From positions 62,001 through 126,000 of the forward strand of contig NZ_JAPCKI010000002.1 in NCBI RefSeq assembly GCF_028680575.1: 64,000 nucleotides of DNA. Direction: 5' to 3'. Below are positions 1 through 8,010 of the stretch, piece by piece. The translations under genes and the position numbers were made by a program. How positions within the stretch are numbered: position 1 is the first letter of the stretch; every line of letters begins with the position of its first letter. Source of the stretch: Acidovorax benzenivorans. GTDB taxonomy: Bacteria > Pseudomonadota > Gammaproteobacteria > Burkholderiales > Burkholderiaceae_C. The notes under the pieces are model-generated. The model made no database searches. It saw nothing but the letters and a program-made list of their open reading frames with translations, and had not been told where the DNA came from.

Positions 1-1451
1 ATCTTCCCGTACTCCGCACACCGGTTCAGCGTGGGAATCACCTTCCCCGGGTTCAGCAACCCTGCCGGGTCAAACGCATGCTTCAGCCCAAACATCTGCG
101 CGTTCTCCGCCGCAGAAAACTGCACACACATGCTGTTGAGCTTCTCTACGCCCACGCCATGCTCCCCCGTCACCGTGCCGCCCATGGCGACGCTGGTCTC
201 CAGGATGTCGGCGCCAAACAGCTCGCAGCGGTGCAGCTGGTCGGCATCGTTCGCATCAAACAGGATGAGAGGGTGCAGGTTGCCGTCGCCCGCATGGAAC
301 ACGTTGGCGCAGCGCAGCTGGTATTTCTTTTCCATCTCCTGGATGGCGAGCAGGATGTCGGCCAGGCGCTTGCGCGGGATGGTGGAGTCCATGCACATGT
401 AGTCGGGGCTGATGCGGCCGCTGGCGGGGAAGGCGTTCTTGCGGCCGCTCCAAAAGCGCAGGCGCTCGGCCTCGTCGCGGCTCACGCTGATGGCGGTGGC
501 GCCTGCGGCGCGCAGCACCTCGCTCATGCGGCCGATTTCTTCTTCCACCTCTTCGGGTGTGCCGTCGCTCTCGCACAGCAGGATGGCCTCGGCCGTGAGG
601 TCGTAGCCCGCATGCACAAAGTCTTCGACGGCGGCGGTCATGGGTTTGTCCATCATCTCCAGGCCTGCGGGGATGATGCCGGCGGCGATCACTGCGGCGA
701 CGGCGTCGCCTGCTTTGCGCACGTCGTCAAAGCTGGCCATGATGCAGCGCGCCAGTTGGGGCTTGGGGATGAGCTTGACCGTCACTTCGGTGGTCACGGC
801 CAGCATGCCCTCGCTGCCGATCACGGCGGCCAGCAGGTCGTAGCCGGGGGCGTCGAGTGCCTCGCTGCCGAATTCCACCGGTTCGCCTTCTACCGTGAAG
901 CCCTTCACCTTGAGCACGTTGTGCACGGTGAGGCCGTATTTGAGGCAGTGCACGCCGCCCGAGTTTTCGGCCACGTTGCCGCCGATGGTGCAGGCGATCT
1001 GGCTGCTGGGGTCGGGCGCGTAGTAGAGGTTGTAGGGTGCCGCCGCCTCGCTGATGGCCAGGTTGCGCACGCCACACTGCACCACGGCCGTGCGGCTTTC
1101 GGGGTTGATGTCGAGGATGCGGTTGAACTTGGCCAGCGACATCGTCACGCCCATGGCGTGGGGCATGGCGCCGCCCGACAGGCCCGTGCCCGCACCGCGT
1201 GCCACCACGGGCGCCTGCAGTTGGTGGCACACCTGCAGCACGGCCTGGACCTCGTCATACGTTTCGGGCAGGCACACCACCAGCGGGCGCTGGCGGTAGG
1301 CGGTGAGGCCGTCGCATTCGTAGGGCGTGGTGTCTTCGGTGTGCCAGAGAAGCGCGTGTGTTGGCACCACGCGGCTCAGGGCCTGGACAACCTCGGCCTG
1401 GCGCGCGGCGCGTTCGGACAAGGCTGTGGTGGGTTCGGCGGCAGTGTTCAT
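1..1451 (-). CDS. glcD: FAD-linked oxidase, glycolate oxidase subunit GlcD (C-terminus cut by window edge)
   Basis: FAD-dependent 2-hydroxy-acid oxidase that would oxidise glycolate (or D-lactate) to the keto acid with GlcE and GlcF. Reading the minus strand from the ATG at 1451 gives an open frame to the window edge, about 483 residues. The PCMH-type FAD-binding domain shows GAGTGLSGG, then GGNVAENSGG, then IGSEGMLAV. The C-terminal FAD-oxidase domain shows HAGDGNLHP and the near-terminal GTVTGEHGVG. These are the hallmark blocks of the GlcD / D-lactate dehydrogenase family. The last residues lie outside the window, where glcE and glcF would be expected. Substrate is inferred from family only; D-lactate or D-2-hydroxyglutarate dehydrogenases look alike. 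A copy of the dispersed palindromic repeat (1535-1595) lies just upstream of the start. Confidence 0.9.
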   Translation of the reverse strand, partial: MNTAAEPTTALSERAARQAEVVQALSRVVPTHALLWHTEDTTPYECDGLTAYRQRPLVVCLPETYDEVQAVLQVCHQLQAPVVARGAGTGLSGGAMPHAMGVTMSLAKFNRILDINPESRTAVVQCGVRNLAISEAAAPYNLYYAPDPSSQIACTIGGNVAENSGGVHCLKYGLTVHNVLKVKGFTVEGEPVEFGSEALDAPGYDLLAAVIGSEGMLAVTTEVTVKLIPKPQLARCIMASFDDVRKAGDAVAAVIAAGIIPAGLEMMDKPMTAAVEDFVHAGYDLTAEAILLCESDGTPEEVEEEIGRMSEVLRAAGATAISVSRDEAERLRFWSGRKNAFPASGRISPDYMCMDSTIPRKRLADILLAIQEMEKKYQLRCANVFHAGDGNLHPLILFDANDADQLHRCELFGADILETSVAMGGTVTGEHGVGVEKLNSMCVQFSAAENAQMFGLKHAFDPAGLLNPGKVIPTLNRCAEYGK

Positions 1452-1534
1452 GGCCGCCACTGTAGAGGAAGGTTGCGTGCAGGGGCGTGAGTTTTCTTGC
1501 AGCAGTCTGTGAAATGGCCTGGATATGGCTGTTT

Positions 1535-1595
1535 GCTATCAATTAGTGAGCCATTGGCGCTTGTGAATAAAGCGCTAGAGGCCAATTGGGCTTGA
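1535..1595 (+). repeat. Dispersed palindromic element, copy 1
   Basis: Starts with GCTATCAATT, passes through GGCGCTTG and AAAGCGCTAGAGGCC, and ends near GGGCTTGAA. It matches the other seven copies in order and spacing. It lies between the start of glcD and the stop of the helicase gene and forms an imperfect hairpin around GCGCTT/AAGCGC. Confidence 0.8.
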
Positions 1596-1623
1596 ATTTC
1601 TGAGCAAATGGCCCGCAGCCCCC

Positions 1624-3663
1624 TCACACAGGCCCGGGGCTGACCGGGCGTTGGCTGCCTTCCAGAAGCCACAGGCGTTTGCTGGCGCGCGTCATGGCGA
1701 CATAGAGCATGTTGCGTTCGCGGTAGGCGTCTTGCCGGGCGGCACTGCGCGGAAAGCGCCCGCGTTCTACCAGGGGCACGGCCACATACTCATATTCATG
1801 CCCTTTGCAGCGCTCCACCGTCAGCAGTTGCAGGCTGGAGGCCTCTTGCTGGGAGTGCTGGTGGATGCTGGCCTGGACCATGAGCGCCAACCGGCCCAGG
1901 AATTCGTCCACCGACAACCCGGCGCAGATGCGGGCCAGCGCCGCGAGGCTGTCCCGGCAGTAGCGCAATTCGTCCGGGCTGATGGGCGCCTGCGCAAAGA
2001 GCTGAAGCACCAGCGGATGCGCGCACAGCAGTCCGGCATCGGCACAGGCCTCGGGGGGCAAGGCCAGCAATTGTTCGCACAGAGGGGATGCCACCGGGGC
2101 CTGGGGGTTGAAGCTGGCACGCACCAGAAACCGGCGCATCAGGTCCCGCTTGCCGATGAGTTCTGCGGCCACAACGCGGGTGTCCACTTCAGCGGGGGAG
2201 TCTTCCACCAGCGCTTGCATGTCGAACGCGCCATTGGCCAGCACGTCCTGGTCGGGCTGGCTGCCGCGCCGCACGTAGCGCAGCAGACCTTCCATCGCGC
2301 TGCTCAGAATGCCCTGCGTGAGCCGCACCCCGTCGCTGCAGCCCTGCATGGCCCCCATGATGGCCAGCACCAGGGCGATCTCGCGGCGCTGGTAGAAGCG
2401 TTTCATGCCCTTGCAGGCGTAGTGCACGCCTTCATGGGCAAACATCCATTCGAGCAGGATCGAGTCTTCTGGCGACCGCAGGACCACATTCAGGCAGGGA
2501 GGGTGCGTGTGGCTGCCGGGCGACTGCGGCTGTTGGGGCCGCTGGGGCAATTGCTGCAGCACGGTGTCATGGATAGCCAGCAGTTGCCGGGCGCAGTCCT
2601 CGTCGTCGGTGTAGCGGCGCTGCTCGAAGGCGGAAGCTTTGGTGGGGTAGTGCGCAGCAAACTCCACGCCGAACAAGGGGTTCAGCCCCTGGCAGATGGC
2701 GTTGCCGAAACGGTAGGTGGTGTTGAGGGCGACGACCTGGGTGTCTGCAGGCAGCTCTTGCCGGATGCGGGCCAGGCTGTCGCCAAAGACGGAGAACGCG
2801 CCGGGCAGGATGTGCTGGTTGAAGTCTCCCGCGCCGACGAATAGACCATTGCCGCCCTGCACCAGAGTCCGCAGCACCCGCATGGCGGCCTCGTCCAGGT
2901 CCTGCAGCTCATCGAACAACACCGCGTCGAAGCGGCCCTGCAGCGGTGCATAGGCATCGTCGAAATCCAGCTCCCCGAGCTGTGTGGCCACTTCATACGT
3001 GCAGTCGCCCGGCGCGTAGAACAGCGGCTCGTTGCTCAGCCCCCTGCGCAGGCGTTCGTACTTGGCCAGCAGCTGATAGAGCCCGTAGTCGAGCTGGTGT
3101 TCGCGGCAGTAGGGCAAGGCGCCCACGCCTGACTGGTCGATGGCGCGCAGCAGCAGCCGCTGCTTGGCCTGGGCTTCAAAGTCGATGAAGGCCTGCACGT
3201 CCAGATCGCGCGACAGAAAGTCATCGGTCTCGGACGCCTTGTCCAGCACGTGGTCCTGGAGCAGCGCGGCGTGGGCCTGGCGCACGAGCAGACTCTTGTG
3301 CAGGGGCTCGGTCACGCGCACGAGGGGGTCGCCCTGCTCCTTGAGCACAGTGGAGCACAGTTGCTCCACGGTCATGATCTGGACCTGGCGGGGAATGGTG
3401 GGGACGAACTTTTCCAGGCGCTGCGCTATGGCGGCCAGTCCCGCCTCCGAATACGCGAGCATCAGGATGCGGCTGGCCCCCTGGGTGCGGATAAGGTCCG
3501 CAGCCTTGATGGCCAGGGTGGTGGTCTTGCCTGTGCCAGCCAGCGCGTTGACCAGCACTGCGCGCGCCGTGGTGTTGAGCACCGCGTTCTGCTCCAGCGT
3601 GGGGTATCTCTTCTTGAAGTGGGCGTCTTGCAGCACGGCGTGGTGAGGTGGTGGAGAGGTCAA
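1624..3663 (-). CDS. UvrD/Rep-family superfamily I DNA helicase
   Basis: ATP-dependent 3'-5' helicase of superfamily I, 679 residues from the longest start. Walker A is NALAGTGKTTT near residues 38-48. Motif II is LFDELQDLDE (DExQ type) and is followed by a motif III-like GDFNQHI. The C-terminal half has TVERCKGHEYEYVAVP (motif V region) and YVAMTRASKRLWLL (motif VI). It is about the length of Rep/UvrD but has an unusual middle, so it is probably a helper helicase rather than UvrD, Rep or PcrA itself. The frame opens with TTG at 3663 and has no ATG near its start; GTG at 3636 is an alternative, and neither has a clear ribosome-binding site. A role in repair or stalled-fork processing is inference. 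Confidence 0.85.
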   Translation of the reverse strand: MTSPPPHHAVLQDAHFKKRYPTLEQNAVLNTTARAVLVNALAGTGKTTTLAIKAADLIRTQGASRILMLAYSEAGLAAIAQRLEKFVPTIPRQVQIMTVEQLCSTVLKEQGDPLVRVTEPLHKSLLVRQAHAALLQDHVLDKASETDDFLSRDLDVQAFIDFEAQAKQRLLLRAIDQSGVGALPYCREHQLDYGLYQLLAKYERLRRGLSNEPLFYAPGDCTYEVATQLGELDFDDAYAPLQGRFDAVLFDELQDLDEAAMRVLRTLVQGGNGLFVGAGDFNQHILPGAFSVFGDSLARIRQELPADTQVVALNTTYRFGNAICQGLNPLFGVEFAAHYPTKASAFEQRRYTDDEDCARQLLAIHDTVLQQLPQRPQQPQSPGSHTHPPCLNVVLRSPEDSILLEWMFAHEGVHYACKGMKRFYQRREIALVLAIMGAMQGCSDGVRLTQGILSSAMEGLLRYVRRGSQPDQDVLANGAFDMQALVEDSPAEVDTRVVAAELIGKRDLMRRFLVRASFNPQAPVASPLCEQLLALPPEACADAGLLCAHPLVLQLFAQAPISPDELRYCRDSLAALARICAGLSVDEFLGRLALMVQASIHQHSQQEASSLQLLTVERCKGHEYEYVAVPLVERGRFPRSAARQDAYRERNMLYVAMTRASKRLWLLEGSQRPVSPGPV

Positions 3664-3773
3664 GAGGTCAAGAGACAGGACAGACGAGAGGCGCGTGCCG
3701 GGTGATGGCGGCAGGCGGGCTGTGTGAAGCTGGAACCCTGCGCGCCACAGGGGGAGGGCAGGGTACTTTGGGT

Positions 3774-3833
3774 GCTATTAAATATATAGCTTCTGGCGCT
3801 TTATGGATAAGCGCTTGCGGCCAAAATCGTCAA
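3774..3833 (+). repeat. Dispersed palindromic element, copy 2
   Basis: Begins GCTATTAAATATATAGC (itself a small dyad), continues GGCGCTTTATGGATAAGCGC (the core hairpin), and ends with GCGGCC and an AT-rich tail. It lies between the helicase gene and the LysR stop, so the helicase mRNA leader may carry it. Confidence 0.85.
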
Positions 3834-3844
3834 TGCAGGAGGGC

Positions 3845-4750
3845 TCAGGCCATGGTTTTGCGCAGCCACTCGGCAAACGCCGCGCACTCCCAGCGGTCCA
3901 TGGTGCCCGTGCGCCAGCACAGGTAGTGTGCGTGGGGGCTGGTCGTATCGGTGTCGAACAGGCGCACCAGCGTGCCGTTCTCCAGCCACGGCGCCCCGAG
4001 CTTCAGGCGCACCAGCGCCACGCCCATGCCAGCGGCGGCGCCGTCGCACATCAGGCCGATGTCGTTGAACTGCGAGCCCTCGCTGGGCTCGGCCCAGTCC
4101 AGGCCCGTGGCGGCAAACCAGGTGCGCCAGGGCTCCAGCGGACTGCGCAGCAGGGGCACGCCTTCCAGGTCCTCCGGCCGGTCGAACGGGCCGTGTTCGC
4201 GCACGAACGCGGGGGAGGCCAGGGGCGTGACCACGTCGCGCGCCAGCTCCACATGCTCCACATCGGCATAGTGGCCGGGGCCAAAGCGCACCATCAGGTC
4301 AGCGTCTTCGGCCACCACGTCCAGCAGCGGAATGGACACCTGCAGGGCCAGGTCGATCTCGGGGTAGGCCTCGGTGAACTGGCGCAGGCGCGGGATGAGG
4401 ATGGTGCGCGCAAACGTGGGTGTCACGGCCAGCTTGAGCCGCCGGCGCCCGGGCGCTGCCGCCTGGCCCGGAAACCGCTGCAGAGCGCCCAGCCCCTCGC
4501 GCACATGGGCCAGGTAGGCGCTGCCCTCGGTGGTCAGCGAAAAATCGGCCCGGCCAAACAGCCGCACACCCAGGATCTGCTCCAGTTGCTTGACGCGGTG
4601 GCTCACGGCGCTGGGCGTGACGCACAGGTCGTCAGCCGTCTGCGTCACGCTGCGCAGGCGGGCCAGGGCCTCAAACGTCAGCAGGCACTGGATGGGCGGA
4701 ATGCGCCGTGCTGCACTGCTGAGGAAGGAAGACGGGGCTGCCGTGGCCAT
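3845..4750 (-). CDS. LysR-family transcriptional regulator, GcvA-like
   Basis: DNA-binding regulator of 301 residues. The N-terminal winged HTH reads CLLTFEALARLRSVTQTADD then TPSAVSHRVKQLE, the GcvA-type LysR signature (PP-x-L-FEA start, SxVSHxIKxLE). The rest is a periplasmic-binding-protein-like effector domain. The ATG at 4750 is 13 bases after the purU stop on the same strand, so it is probably co-transcribed with purU. GcvA-like regulators often act on glycine or one-carbon metabolism, which would suit this neighbour, but the target is not shown here and many GcvA-like proteins regulate other genes. Confidence 0.9.
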   Translation of the reverse strand: MATAAPSSFLSSAARRIPPIQCLLTFEALARLRSVTQTADDLCVTPSAVSHRVKQLEQILGVRLFGRADFSLTTEGSAYLAHVREGLGALQRFPGQAAAPGRRRLKLAVTPTFARTILIPRLRQFTEAYPEIDLALQVSIPLLDVVAEDADLMVRFGPGHYADVEHVELARDVVTPLASPAFVREHGPFDRPEDLEGVPLLRSPLEPWRTWFAATGLDWAEPSEGSQFNDIGLMCDGAAAGMGVALVRLKLGAPWLENGTLVRLFDTDTTSPHAHYLCWRTGTMDRWECAAFAEWLRKTMA

Positions 4751-4763
4751 GGGGCGGAACGGG

Positions 4764-5612
4764 TTAGCGGAAGATGACGGTCTTGTGACCGTTCAGGATC
4801 ACGCGGTGCTCGCTGTGCCACTTCACGGCGCGGGCCAGCACCTGGCTTTCGGTGTCGCGGCCCCGGGCCGTCAGGTCTTCCACCGTGTCGGTGTGGTCGG
4901 CGCGGGCCACGTCCTGCTCGATGATCGGGCCTTCGTCCAGGTCGGCCGTCACATAGTGGGCGGTGGCGCCAATCAGCTTCACGCCCCGGTCATGCGCCTG
5001 GTAGTAGGGCTTGGCGCCCTTGAAGCTGGGCAGGAAGCTGTGGTGGATGTTGATGGCCCGACCTGCTAATTTTTGACATAGGTCAAGGGAAAGTATCTGC
5101 ATGTAACGAGCTAAGATCACTAACTCGGCGCCTTCGGCCTCGATAATCTCCAGCTGTTTGGCTTCGGCCTGGGCTTTGGTGCTGCCCGTCATCGGGATGT
5201 GGTGGAACGGCACGTTGTAGCTGGCCGCTAGTTGGTAGAAGTCGCGGTGGTTGCTGATGATGGCGCGGATGTCGATGGGCAGCAGGCCACTCTTCCAGCG
5301 AAACAGCAGGTCGTTGAGGCAGTGGCCTTCCTTGCTGACCATGAGCACGGTTTTCATGGGGGCTGCCGTGGCGTGCAGACTCCAGTTCATGTTGTAGGGC
5401 TCGGCAAAGCTGGTCAGGCGCGCTTTGAGGGTGGGGTGGTCGTGCTGGTCGCAGGCAAACTGCACCCGCATGAAGAACAGGCCCGTGGCGTGGTCGTTGT
5501 ACTGCGCGGCTTCTTCGATGTTGCCGCCGTGCTCCAGCAGAAAGCCCGAGACGGCGTGCACCAGCCCCAGGCGGTCGGGGCAGGACAGGGTAAGGATGTA
5601 GGCGTTGGTCAT
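4764..5612 (-). CDS. purU: Formyltetrahydrofolate deformylase
   Basis: Hydrolyses 10-formyl-THF to THF and formate, balancing one-carbon pools and supplying formate to PurT. The protein has 282 residues, the usual PurU length. An N-terminal ACT domain (about 5-85, starting LSCPDRLGLVHAVSGFL) is followed by a formyl-transferase fold. The catalytic triad of the fold is visible as Asn188 and His190 in INIHHSFLPSFKGA and Asp226 in DLDEGPI. ATG at 5612. A LysR gene follows closely on the same strand and a cyclic-di-GMP protein diverges upstream. Codons for residues about 164-184 (5062-5125) are strikingly AT-rich compared with the rest of the gene; see the separate entry. Confidence 0.96.
   Translation of the reverse strand: MTNAYILTLSCPDRLGLVHAVSGFLLEHGGNIEEAAQYNDHATGLFFMRVQFACDQHDHPTLKARLTSFAEPYNMNWSLHATAAPMKTVLMVSKEGHCLNDLLFRWKSGLLPIDIRAIISNHRDFYQLAASYNVPFHHIPMTGSTKAQAEAKQLEIIEAEGAELVILARYMQILSLDLCQKLAGRAINIHHSFLPSFKGAKPYYQAHDRGVKLIGATAHYVTADLDEGPIIEQDVARADHTDTVEDLTARGRDTESQVLARAVKWHSEHRVILNGHKTVIFR
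5062..5125 (-). other. AT-rich, rare-codon patch inside purU
   Basis: By hand count about 25 of 64 bases are G or C, far below the surrounding sequence. On the coding strand it uses three TTA codons plus CTA, ATA, AAA, GCA and CGT within about 23 codons, which neighbouring genes nearly avoid. The encoded residues (around ARYMQILSLDLCQKLAG) still fit a PurU protein. Confidence 0.75.
5073..5086. promoter_or_regulatory. FNR/CRP-type palindrome within purU
   Basis: TTGACATAGGTCAA is a perfect TTGAC-N4-GTCAA dyad of the FNR/ANR class, lying in the middle of the AT-rich patch of the purU coding region. Function is uncertain: it is not at a promoter for any recognised gene. Confidence 0.3.
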
Positions 5613-5684
5613 AGCTGTGCAATTGTCGCAGCAAGGGCCGATGGCTGTGGAACCGTGGAACCAACAAGGAGCGCAAGAAGCGCA

Positions 5685-8006
5685 ATGGGCAACGAGGGCT
5701 ACGCCTCATCGCTGGTCCCCTGGCGGGGCATGCTGCTGTACCTGGTGCTGGGGGTGGCCTGGGTGTTCGTGGGCGATGTGTTGCTGGCCCACTGGGTGAC
5801 CGACCCGGCCCTGCTGACCCGTTTTCAGACCTGGAAGGGTTGGTGCTATGTGGGGTTGACCAGCGGCCTGGCCTGGTGGCTGCTGCGGCGTATGCGCCGG
5901 GCCGAAAAGGTGCGCATGGCCATGGCGCAGGAGCTGACGCAGATCGTGCGCCATGCGCCCGCCGGTTTTGCGCGGGTGGGGCTGGACGGTAGCTTTCTGT
6001 GGGTCAACACCCGCCTGTGTGATCTGCTGGGCACAACGCCCGAGCAGGCGCTGGGCCTCAATTTTCGCGATGTGATGATTGCCCAGGACCGTGACTGGGC
6101 CGCGTCGCAGCTGGAGCGCCTGCTGGCAGGCGAGATTGACCACTACGTGGGCGAACGCCATTGCCTGCGGCTGGACAACGGCTGCCGGGTGACCGTGTTG
6201 TGCACCGTGACGCTGGCGCCCGCCGTGGGCGACGAGCCCGCGCACCTGGTGTGTGTGGTGCAGGACTTGGACGAGATCAAGGCTGCCCGCGCCGCACTGC
6301 AGCGCAGCGAGGCCCGCCAGCGCCTGGCGGCTGCGGTGGTGGACAACACCATGGAAGGCGTGGTGGTGACCGACGCCCACAGCCGCATCCTGTCAGTCAA
6401 CGCCGCGTTCACCCGGCTGCTGGGCTACACCGAGGAGGAGCTGCTGGGCAAGACGCCCCGCGTCTTCAAGTCGGGGCGCCACGACAAGGCTTTTTACCAG
6501 GCGATGTGGGCGGCGCTGACCGAGACGGGGTACTGGCAAGGCGAGATCTGGAACCGCCGCAAGAACGGCGAGATCTTCCCGGAGCACATGTCCCTGTCGG
6601 CCGTGCGCGACCCGGCGGGCGAGATCACGCACTACGTGTGCATGTTCTCCGACATCTCCGAAGAAAAAGCCCAGCAGCGGCAGCTGGAGTATTTGGCGCA
6701 CAACGACTCGCTCACCGGCCTGTCCAATCGCACTTGGTTTGGGCACCAGCTGGAGCTCGCGGTGCAGGAGGCGCAGCTCAGTGGCGAGCGCATTGCCGTG
6801 CTGCTGCTCAACCTGGACCGCTTCAAGGACGTGAACGACAGCTATGGCCATGCCACGGGCGACGAGGTGCTCAAGCACATCGCGCGGCAGGTGCAGTCGG
6901 CCCTGCGGCCGGGGGATGTGCTGGGGCGGATGGCGGGGGACGAGCTGGCCGTGGTGGCGCGCAATTTGCGCCATGCCGATGGCGCCGCCGCTGTGGCGCG
7001 CCACCTGATCCGCGCCGTGGCCGAGCCCTGGCGCTCGCCCGACGGGCTGGAGGTGGTGGCGGGCGTCAGTGTGGGCATTTGCATGTTCCCGGAGCACGCC
7101 AACACCACCGAGCTGCTGCTGCAGGGCGCCCACGCAGCGGTCTATGGGGCCAAGGCGCAAGGGCGGGGTGCATGGTGCTTCTTTCAGGAGGCCATGACCC
7201 AGGCCGCCCGCGAACGGCTGGAGCTGGAGTCGCGCCTGCGCCTGGCGCTGGCCCAGGGCCATCTGCAGATGTACTACCAGCCCCAGATCGACATTGCCAC
7301 CGGGCGCATCCAGGGTGCCGAAGCCCTGGTGCGCTGGAACGACCCGCAGGAGGGGCTGATCTCGCCCGCCCGCTTCATCCCTGTGGCCGAGACCTCGGGC
7401 GTCATCGGACCGCTGGGCGAATGGGTGGTGCGCGAGGTTTGCCGACAGGGCCAGCAATGGCGTGAGGCGGGGCTGCCCGAGCTGACCCTGGCGTTGAACG
7501 TGTCGCCGCGCCAGTTCCACCTGACCGACCTGGCCGGGAGCACTGCGGCCGCGCTGCAGGCCAGCGGGTTCCCGGCGGCGCTGCTAGAGCTGGAGATCAC
7601 CGAAAGCGCGCTGGCCGAGCGCACCGATGAGGCCCGCCAGGTGCTGGTGCGCCTGCGAGAGCTGGGTGTGCGCATTGCGGTGGACGACTTTGGCACCGGC
7701 TACTCGTCGCTCGCACAGCTCAAGCGGTTTCCCATCGACGTGCTCAAGATCGACCAGGGTTTTATCCGCGACATTCCGCAAAGCGAGGACGACATGGCCA
7801 TCAGCGCCGCCATCATTGCCATGGGGCACAGCATGGGCCTGTCGGTGCTGGCCGAGGGGGTGGAGACCGAGGGGCAGTTGGCCTTTTTGCGCGAGCGGCG
7901 CTGCGACGCCTACCAGGGCTACCTGTGCAGCCGCCCTGTGCCTGCCGACGATTTTGTGGCGCTGCTGCGCGCGCAGGCGGTGCCTGTCGCCACCGTTCAG
8001 GGCTGA
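5685..8006 (+). CDS. Membrane PAS-PAS-GGDEF-EAL cyclic-di-GMP protein
   Basis: Likely inner-membrane cyclic-di-GMP enzyme, 773 residues. Two N-terminal membrane helices (about 16-36 and 51-68) are followed by two PAS domains (about 84-200 and 210-328), a GGDEF domain (about 335-500) and an EAL domain (about 515-765). The GGDEF signature at 417-421 reads AGDEL, so cyclase activity is doubtful. The EAL domain keeps EAL (546-548), NVSPRQF, EITES, the DD pair at 667-668 (VDDFGTGYSS), LKID and EGVET, so phosphodiesterase activity is likely. The ATG at 5685 was chosen because it opens directly into the membrane segment; the frame stays open upstream, antisense to purU. Divergent from purU. Ligand of the PAS domains is unknown. 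Confidence 0.93.
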   Translation: MGNEGYASSLVPWRGMLLYLVLGVAWVFVGDVLLAHWVTDPALLTRFQTWKGWCYVGLTSGLAWWLLRRMRRAEKVRMAMAQELTQIVRHAPAGFARVGLDGSFLWVNTRLCDLLGTTPEQALGLNFRDVMIAQDRDWAASQLERLLAGEIDHYVGERHCLRLDNGCRVTVLCTVTLAPAVGDEPAHLVCVVQDLDEIKAARAALQRSEARQRLAAAVVDNTMEGVVVTDAHSRILSVNAAFTRLLGYTEEELLGKTPRVFKSGRHDKAFYQAMWAALTETGYWQGEIWNRRKNGEIFPEHMSLSAVRDPAGEITHYVCMFSDISEEKAQQRQLEYLAHNDSLTGLSNRTWFGHQLELAVQEAQLSGERIAVLLLNLDRFKDVNDSYGHATGDEVLKHIARQVQSALRPGDVLGRMAGDELAVVARNLRHADGAAAVARHLIRAVAEPWRSPDGLEVVAGVSVGICMFPEHANTTELLLQGAHAAVYGAKAQGRGAWCFFQEAMTQAARERLELESRLRLALAQGHLQMYYQPQIDIATGRIQGAEALVRWNDPQEGLISPARFIPVAETSGVIGPLGEWVVREVCRQGQQWREAGLPELTLALNVSPRQFHLTDLAGSTAAALQASGFPAALLELEITESALAERTDEARQVLVRLRELGVRIAVDDFGTGYSSLAQLKRFPIDVLKIDQGFIRDIPQSEDDMAISAAIIAMGHSMGLSVLAEGVETEGQLAFLRERRCDAYQGYLCSRPVPADDFVALLRAQAVPVATVQG

Positions 8007-8010
8007 AAAC

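Noticed and set aside
78-1490. Plus-strand open frame of 470 codons
   Set aside because: Antisense to glcD; rich in His, Gly and Ala with no family motif. Typical high-GC shadow.
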